DNA from: Phoronis australis
Lineage: Eukaryota; Phoronida; Phoronidae
NCBI GenBank assembly: GCA_002633005.1
Contig: NMRA01000002.1
Location: 999,628 to 1,063,627, forward strand
Reading direction: 5' to 3'
Length of the DNA: 64,000 nt
The position numbers were made by a program, and so were the translations under genes. The notes under the pieces are model-generated. The model saw only the letters and a program-made list of their open reading frames with translations, had not been told where the DNA came from and searched no databases. Below, one piece after another: positions 60,842-64,000 of this stretch; within the stretch, counting starts at the first letter, position 1, and each line of letters opens with the position of its first letter.

Positions 60842-61070
60842 TTAGACTGTGCGCTGACGAGAAGGACTTAGACTGTACGCTGATGAGTAGGAGTTTGACG
60901 CTGAGCTGGTGAATAAGATTTAGACTGCGTGCTGCTCAGTAGGACTTGGGCATGCGCTGGTGAGTACTAGCGGACTTAGATTGTGTACCGATAAGTAGGA
61001 ATTTGGCTCTGCTTTGGAGAATAGGATTTACACTACGTGCTCATAAGTACATGTAGGAATTGGACTATGG
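60842..61070 (+). repeat. ~26-bp minisatellite with 52-bp higher-order period
   Basis: Units alternate between AGACTGTGCGCTGATGAGTA-type and TTGGCGCTGAGCTGGTGAAT-type, giving a two-unit period of about 52 bp over four to five cycles. A solitary unit (AGACTGCGCTGATGAGTA) lies at 60369-60386, 460 bp upstream. Confidence 0.65.
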
Positions 61071-62237
61071 TCCAAAGTAGCATGTTTTTCATTCTGTTAT
61101 TGATTCAATGAGAAAACGTATCCATCATCCTTTCCCAAGGCGAACCCTCGTAGCACTGGGAAATGTGTGAAACTGAAAAAGCAACGACTACCGTAATGTA
61201 AAGTTGGCTGTCATGTCAATTTCAAACGCAGTTGCTCGCGTGTTTTCTGCTTCAAAATTTCCAAATCTTTATCTATTCTTGGCCACGTCATATGTCATTA
61301 AGAAATCTTCGAGAAGAAAAACTATTCTGAAATGGAGCAGGTTTTACAGATCATTGTTTTCAAAATACAGTTTCCTTTTTAAACTGTTCTAAACCCGCTT
61401 TCTATCAGAAAAACAAACGTTTTGTGGTTTAAACCTCTTATCGTTATGAAATTCCTTAGACAAAATGAAATTGGCGATGATATGATGATTTTGACCAGAG
61501 AATTGACGGGTCCGTTATTCCTTGAGATCCGGTTCCACGTGTTGGCTTATCACGGCGAGTCATTTTATTCGCCGAGCAACTCAATGAATAAGGAATAGTC
61601 AGCTAGTCTTCGCAATTTAACATAAACATATGCATGTTGACAGAATCATATTTATGGACCAATGGTATAATTGTTTAGTTAATTTGTTTATTATTCGGTT
61701 TCATTTGGTATTATTTAGCAAGAGTTATCTCGCCAGTCTTTCCTCTATTCTCCCTGAGGACCCACCACATGCATAAAACATGAAATACCTATGCACTCAA
61801 CTGTTGACAAAGTACAAAATATAACGAAAAGGTTAATAAGGGGTCAGGTATGAAACAGATCAATGCTACTAAAATAAATAAGTAATTAAATGCGCCAAGT
61901 GAAAGGTAAAAACAAATGTGTTTAATTGTATAAGGATAATTTAATGAACAATGAAATGACAAAATCAATAAACTTGAAAACGTAGGGAGAAAAAGATGAT
62001 ATAGAATCATATACATTGTCAACCGTTTGTTTTATAGAAGAGCTTTTCCGATTATCAGTGAGTTGGATAGATTGTTGAAGTTAGATTTGGTGAGAGCTAT
62101 AAAACAGCAACATCAGTTGTGTTTTGGTGATTTGATTACCGTCTCCCTAATTAGGCTTCTAGTCATTCGGTTGTATAAATGAAATCGTGGCCGGTGACCT
62201 AATCAGTTAGTTAACTCGGATCCTTACTGCTTGTCTT

Positions 62238-62444
62238 TTAGTTATACCAGGAAGAGATAACCAGGAAGGGACAACTGTTTTAGCGCATTTTAACGTATTT
62301 TCAAAGGTGATTTCAAAAGTAAATGTTAAAGTAGTCTGGAATCCAAGCATTGTGTTTGAAAGCTTAACTCTTTAGCTATAAAATGACACCACTTTTGTCC
62401 CCAAAGACTTCATATTAATGGTTATCTCTTCCTGGTTATACTAA
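62238..62444. mobile_element. MITE with 26-bp terminal inverted repeats
   Basis: The left TTAGTTATACCAGGAAGAGA and right complement (TCTCTTCCTGGTTATACTAA) bound 207 bp of noncoding DNA. A minimal relative with the same stem lies at 39557-39593. Confidence 0.6.
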
Positions 62445-63298
62445 CTAAGAGTCCGATTGTGACTGCTGGCGTCGTGGGTTAGAATCTGTCTTGGGGCATT
62501 GTCGCCGATAATGTCAGTGCTTGTCTGAGTAAACGTATGTTGATAATCACTGCAAAGTAATTAATTTCTGTAAATCATCTGTATTCCACTGCAGAAAATG
62601 ATAAAATTTGCTTTTTCTCGCGTGACCTGGAATGTGTTACGACACGACTGCTTAATAACACCGTGTACGTAATTTTTTTGATTTTACATGGGCGAAACAC
62701 AAAGTAGTGCAAAGTAGAAATCCATACGCCTTACATTTTATCGTCTGCAAAACATTAAAACAACCAAACGCGCGCCAAACAAACAATGCCGGAATTCCGA
62801 GACGGTGACAAGATTATGATTGACCAACGGGGTGGCGTAACTGTACGAACTTCCAGTCGGAAGGACATGCAAACACCTTCATAAACGGACCCATCTTCGG
62901 TGGCGAATTCCATATCCACGTTTATTCAAACGGAGACGAGCCCCAACTCAAGAAACGCGGTGAGACTGCCTGCCTGTGCTGTCTCAAGGTCAATTCAGTG
63001 CTTTCGCGCGGGGAAGCCTTGCTGACTGTTATTTATAAACATTTTTAAGTTTTAATATTACAACTTCAAAGACTATTTATTAGATTCTAACTTGAATATT
63101 TGCTACGAAAGCTAAATGCAATTTACAATAGTTAAGCTTAAAATAAAACTATTAACAAAAAGTAACTGAATTACTTTACATGGCGCAAGCGGGTTTGTAC
63201 AAAACATGTCGTTGAAAGTTTTAGACATGTCGAGTTTTTCAGCAAAAAAGATTGTTTTTACGGTTCATGTGAGAAAAAATCCTTCATTCGTCTCATAT

Positions 63299-63383
63299 TT
63301 ATGACACGGGCAAAACCTCTTGGAAACTTCGGCAAGCCTGGGGATTTTGACGAAATTTCCAAGAGGTTTTGTCCATATCATAA
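63299..63383. repeat. Hairpin with 28-bp arms
   Basis: 63299-63326 and 63356-63383 are inverted copies (GGGCAAAACCTCTTGGAAA against its complement plus TTATGA outside) with about three mismatches and a 29-base loop. AAGCCTGGG occurs both in the loop and directly after the hairpin. Confidence 0.55.
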
Positions 63384-63704
63384 GCCTGGGACTCGTGTAG
63401 GATTTTCTATCTCTTAAACATGTCAACTGAAGTAGCAATTGAGTGTGATTCCAATTGAAAATCTTTCAGCAAACGTAGTATTTTAGATTGCTTAGCGGTT
63501 AAAATCATTAAACTTTTGTTTATTCATCCATAAAGTCGGAATCTCAAGAAGTTAAACGCCTTGAGACACCTACGGGTGTTGACTCGATCAATCACGTGTC
63601 TTTTGCATGTTCACAGGAAGCGATGCAAATGGTCAATAAGTTGTTTAAAGCTGCTTAAATGCCAAATCTACATATACATTGTATTTTACAAATACATGTC
63701 AACT

Positions 63705-63975
63705 CCAGTTGGCCTCGTATTCCTTACCGGCATTAGATTTTTATTTCCGTAACCAGCAAGAAAATCGAAACCATCAGCGGCTCAGCAATACGCTTCTGAG
63801 TTTATTAGAGTATGCCAACTCAAAAATTGCGAATTCCAAAAGGGCGCGTGTACATAATGTTTGTGACTGGAAAAGAATCCTATCACGATAAGGTATATTA
63901 TGAGACCGATTTTATGATAGTAGAAGGCGAGTTTTTAGCCAGCTACACAGGGCGTAATGCAGCTTAAAATTTATT
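63705..63975 (+). repeat. Coding-like repeat family, copy at 63.8 kb
   Basis: It aligns with 35090-35392 and 38192-38494 in the same orientation, including shared ATCGAAACCA, GAGTTTATT, CGATAAGG, TATGAGAC and GCCAG blocks. Divergence is high (many indels), so the duplication is old compared with the haplotype pair at 34-39 kb. Confidence 0.55.
63812..63967 (+). CDS. Coding-like relic related to repeats at 35.2 and 38.3 kb
   Basis: From ATG 63812 a 51-codon frame reads MPTQKLRIPKGRVYIMF and later ESYHDKVYYETDF and EGEFLASYTGRNAA before TAA. A stop lies just upstream, so this is the start, or an exon using the TTTATTAG acceptor. The 35-kb and 38-kb copies align in the same frame (ESYFDK..HYETDF in copy A) but contain stop codons. 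Conservation of the frame rather than of the DNA suggests descent from a protein-coding sequence, perhaps a transposable element. The family is unidentified. Confidence 0.35.
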   Translation: MPTQKLRIPKGRVYIMFVTGKESYHDKVYYETDFMIVEGEFLASYTGRNAA

Positions 63976-64000
63976 TCAAGCTTGTTGGTATGTAATTACC

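Noticed and set aside
62445-62540. Second tRNA-like unit (GGGTTAGAATCTG)
   Set aside because: The B box is degenerate and no A box at tRNA spacing was found.
1-64000. CRISPR array, prophage or bacterial operon
   Set aside because: Repeats are not spacer-separated, coding density is very low and the one clear gene is spliced and animal-like.

Overview
The window looks like nuclear DNA from a repeat-rich, highly heterozygous animal, most likely a marine invertebrate. The evidence is spliced coding sequence with GT-AG introns, dispersed tRNA-derived SINE-like units, many MITE/foldback elements and minisatellites, low gene density, A+T-rich intergenic DNA, and scaffold gaps flanked by near-identical copies. 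I cannot name the species from sequence alone.

The one secure gene is LAMTOR3 (MP1, the roadblock-fold Ragulator subunit) on the + strand, with coding exons between 22725 and 27301. Five exons join with conserved splice sites and phases into a 124-residue protein, the same length as the human protein. A candidate polyadenylation signal lies at 28198-28203. LAMTOR3 pairs with LAMTOR2 on late endosomes and lysosomes, anchoring MEK1/ERK signalling and Rag GTPase/mTORC1 signalling.

The other coding evidence is weaker. It comprises a minus-strand 127-nt exon at 35521-35647 (repeated at 38623-38749), a minus-strand first-exon candidate at 32780-32824, a minus-strand short ORF at 29811-29981 that starts in a TISU/YY1-like context, a 52-codon ORF at 45162-45320, and an unrecognised 171-codon ORF at 53445-53960.

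Region by region: 231-1923 is a near-identical 846-bp tandem pair joined by one N and contains a 126-bp palindrome. The stretch 3.4-16 kb carries two copies of a hAT-like MITE and three minisatellites. 20.7-21.2 kb is a foldback element. LAMTOR3 occupies 22.7-28.2 kb. 33.9-39.0 kb is two haplotypes laid end to end across a gap, differing by a 1.07-kb indel. 40.3-41.5 kb has a 16-bp minisatellite in both orientations around a SINE-like unit. 46.7-49.1 kb holds further repeats, including a third hAT-like copy. 52.05-53.39 kb is a 1.3-kb element with 315-bp inverted arms, each carrying the start of a THAP DNA-binding domain; its internal reading frame is broken. 56.7-57.3 kb is another assembly duplicate. 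60-64 kb has E-box palindromes, a minisatellite, a MITE, a hairpin and a coding-like relic related to a repeat at 35 kb.

The most interesting items are the THAP foldback element, the coding-like repeat shared by 35/38/63.8 kb, and the family of long palindromic elements. I found no CRISPR array, rRNA gene or convincing functional tRNA gene.
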